Of a DNA stretch of 64,000 bases, positions 61,305 to 64,000 are shown in pieces. This stretch comes from Bog-473 sp963753115 (lineage in GTDB: Bacteria > Actinomycetota > Acidimicrobiia > Acidimicrobiales > RAAP-2). The stretch lies in NCBI GenBank assembly GCA_963753115.1, contig CAVWBB010000026.1, forward strand, positions 1 to 64,000. The letters run 5' to 3'. Each line of letters starts with the position of its first letter. Position 1 is the first letter of the stretch. The notes below the pieces were generated by a model. That model made no database searches. It was not told the origin of the DNA and saw nothing but the letters and a program-made list of their open reading frames with translations. Made by a program: the position numbers and the translations under genes.

Positions 61305-61366
61305 TGGCCGGAAATCGGGGCATCACCGAACCGTGTTAGGCGATAGGGGACGCGTCTGAACCGGAC

Positions 61367-64000
61367 TTAAAAGTCGGCGAGGAGTGCCTCTGCCCGTTTT
61401 GTGAGCCCAGCGAAGCCGTACTCGGTAGCCGTGGCGGCAGCACTCGCCACCAGATCTCGCCCCCGATCGAGATCCCCGTCATAACGGCGAGCCAGGCAGA
61501 GGTCGGCGCGGTCGAGCTGGCCGAGGGCGATGAAGAACGGAGCTTCGAGTCGTGTGTGGATGTCGTGAGCGATGCCGAACCACTCCTCAGCCTGGTCGTA
61601 GGAGCCGAGCAGGGTCGCTGCCGCGGGCGAGCGGTCGGGCGATAGCACCGTGGACGATCGTGCTCCCCGGAACAAGTACTTGGGTGGCGTACGGCGAAAC
61701 GCGGTCAACGAGGGTGCTGGCCGCGCTGCTATCTCCGACGATGGCCGCTGCTTCGAGGTAGCGGCCCATGCCATGTAGCCACAAGGAGTCATAGGGAAGT
61801 TCAAAGCCGAGCGCCGCCTCGACGGCGAGGTTCTCGCGTGCCTCCTCGACTCGTCCGAGCTCGCACAACATGAAGGGAATTGCAACGCGGAGGGCGGCGA
61901 CGGAGGGGTTGGCTCGGGCGATTTCGAGGAAGAAGTCCATGATTTCGTCTAGGCGCCCCTGCATTCGCCGCAGGTTTGCCAGTGTGGAGCTGTAGGCGGG
62001 GTATGCGTTTGCAGCGCCCGCAGCAAATTTTTTGCCAGCTCCAACAAAGCATCGTTGGCAACCTCAGCCTCGTCAGGTGCAGCAGGCCAGGGCGACTCGA
62101 CAGACTTGCGTTAGTGCCACCTCAAACCGCGAGGTACGGCAAACCGATCTGCTGTGCGAGATTGTCCATCTCGGCTATGGCCGAGTCGGCTCCCACAATG
62201 TCGCATTGCCCGTAGCGGACTCCTACGAGGCGGAGGCGGGTGCGAATCCGAAGGACGGGATCAGCAAGCCGGTCGGCGAGCGCCACCGCTCGTTCTGTGT
62301 CGTCGGATATCCTGAGCGAGTCGTTCGGGGGTCCCGAGAGTCATCTGGGTCGCCACGACGACATCTAGGAAGGCAGCGGCGTCGTCATCCGAGCGGGAAC
62401 CATGTCGAGAGCCTCGAGTGCGAGGTCATGGGCGCGTCCGCCATTCGAGGTTCGCGTAGTAGCGGGCCCGGCGAACGCGGCTAAGAGGGCAAGGCGTATC
62501 GGACTGGATTGGGAACCGGCAGGGCGCCGAGGGCGGCTGCCCGCCACACGCTTAACATTGTCGTTCGCACTCGATTCCTCGCCGGAGGGGAAAGAGAGGT
62601 GCGGCTCGAATGAGCAGATTCGGGTTGTCGAGCTGTTCGGCCAGCTCGGCCCATCGGAGCAGCGTCGCCGGGATATTCGGGGATTCTGGCCAGTCGTTGG
62701 GCCGAGCCGAGATCGGTGAGCACCTCTGCCTGTGTTTGCTTGTCGGGGTGCGCCCTTGTCGATCGAGAAGGTCGAGGGCCTGTTGGTACCAACGGATGGC
62801 ATCCTCGGGGGCCAACGCATCACGAGCAGCGTCGCCTGCCTGAGCGCACGTACATCAGCGCCTTGTCCAGCTCGCTTAGTTGGGTTGCGGCAACCCAGTG
62901 CCGGGCAAGCTCGGCCAGCGTGGCCGGATCGCTCGGTATGTGGGCGGCGTCTCAATCGCCTCAGCCACTCGTTGGTGCGCTCGTTGGCGTCGGGGGCCGC
63001 TCAACTCGTCGTAGAGGCTGTGCTGGATCAGTGCGTGGGCGAAGCGGTATCCCGCTGACGTGCCAGATTCGACGAGCACGGCGGCCGCGACCGCCGCATC
63101 AAGGAGGTCGAGCAGGGGTTCCTCGCCCACCTCGCTTACCTCTGCAGAGGAGGGACGGGTCGGAGTCGGGGCCGATGACGGCGGCAGAGACGCAGGACCC
63201 GGCGGGTCTCTGCACCGAGACGTTCCACTCGGCGCCCGACCACGTCCCGGACACTCGACGGCAGGCCGAGATCATCGAGGTCACCGCTGACGCTCCAGCG
63301 GCCATCTTCGCCCATGACGATTGCCCCGGACTCCCCGAGGTGGCGGAGCATCTCTCCGGTGAAGAACGGATTGCCATCGGTCTCACGGCGCAATGCATGG
63401 GCGAGGCCAGGGCACGCGGTCGTCCAGGTCGTGACCAGCGGCGGCGGCAAGCAGCTCGACCACCTCGATGTCCTCTGGACCGCGAAGCTGAAGCCGGGTG
63501 ACGTTGGCTTGCGGTGGAAGTCGGAGAGGAGGCTGGTGAGGGGGTCACCCTGTTGCAGCTCGGTGTCTCGGTAGGTCACGACGAGGCTCACATCCATCTC
63601 GACAGTCGAGGCGGCCGCGTGTCGCAGGAGTTGGAGGCTCGCAGTGTCGGCCCAGTGGAAGTCGTCGAGCACGACGATGACCGGCGACTGGACTGAGGCA
63701 GCGGCAAGGTACGAGGTGACCCCTTCGAGCAGCAGCAAACGTTCCATGTCAGGGTCGGTAACCCGATTCCCATCGGCACCGATGTCGGGAACAAGGCGCA
63801 ACAGGGCTGTCCGCTGGGCCGGGGGCAGTCCGTTCAGCAGCTCGGAGTCACCGTCGCGGGCGAGGCTCGTGACCACTTCGATCCAGGGCTGGTAGGCGAC
63901 GCCCAGGTCTTCGTCCGCGTGACCGAACAGCACCACCGCGCCCTCTGCGTGGGCGGCACGAGCCACCTGTGCAGCCCACGCGGTCTTGCCCATCCCGGCT
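61367..64000 (-). pseudogene. AAA ATPase / TPR regulator-like gene, heavily frameshifted, partial
   Basis: From the window end downward: Walker A remnant GKTAWAAQVARA, FGHADEDLGVAYQPWIEV, Walker B VIVVLDDFHWADTASLQLLR, then in shifting frames ETDGNPFFTGEMLRHLGESG, VGEEPLLDLLDAA, RFAHALIQHSLYDELSGPRR, TLAELARHWVAATQ and TPR-like pieces down to TKRAEALLADF. This is the layout of large LuxR/MalT-type or cyclase-linked ATPase regulators. At least eight frame breaks and several stops occur. The 5' part lies beyond the window. Confidence 0.7.

Noticed and set aside
61310..61400. Right-hand attachment site of the element
   Set aside because: I compared this stretch with the tmRNA 3' end and found no copy of GATTCCCGCCACCTCC or a near match.

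Overview
The window is a 64 kb stretch of a high-GC actinobacterial chromosome. The best fit is class Acidimicrobiia. Two secreted proteins carry a 42-residue 'GYWxxASDGG' repeat that I associate with that class. Other supporting features are F420-type luciferase-like oxidoreductases, a wax ester synthase, a mec-cysO-cysM cysteine operon and widespread leaderless start sites. All taxonomic placement here is inference from gene content.

Layout. 0-3 kb: tRNA-Gly, a methyltransferase and a three-gene b-type cytochrome operon. 3-11 kb: a Ser/Gly-rich secreted protein, then lipid and housekeeping genes (WS/DGAT, dut, orn, acyl-CoA ligase, 1-Cys peroxiredoxin, enoyl-CoA hydratase, HAD phosphatase). 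11-27.5 kb: a surface-glycan region with two repeat-bearing secreted proteins, five GT4-like glycosyltransferases, three methyltransferases, a Wzm/Wzt exporter and clpP at the head of the export operon. 27.5-38 kb: tRNA-Leu, glycerate kinase, two SDRs, an F420-type oxidoreductase, hydrolase, DUF2127 protein, a broken sulfatase gene, a broken Lon-N gene and a P450. 38-42 kb: a MoxR / DUF58 / transglutaminase operon. 42-52.6 kb: a mixed metabolic block (MaoC pair, nitroreductase, amidohydrolase, rdgB-rph, VOC protein, large membrane protein, flavin oxidase, DUF1697). 52.7-58.3 kb: an isolated PilB/GspE ATPase, a Doc-like toxin pair, mec-cysO-cysM, smpB and tmRNA. 58.3-61.3 kb: a degenerate integrated plasmid-like element next to tmRNA, with a RepSA-type initiator gene, an iteron-like array and a tyrosine integrase gene. 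61.4-64 kb: a heavily broken AAA/TPR regulator-like gene on the minus strand that runs off the window.

Two properties run through the window. First, at least 13 genes have a TANNNT box exactly 6-7 nt before the start codon, the signature of leaderless transcripts, while others have clear Shine-Dalgarno sites. Many operon genes overlap by ATGA or GTGA. Second, several genes are broken by single-base indels that restore a full-length protein when repaired. These are sparse before 58 kb and dense after it, so the right-hand end is either a decaying mobile region or poorer sequence. The data cannot distinguish these without reads.
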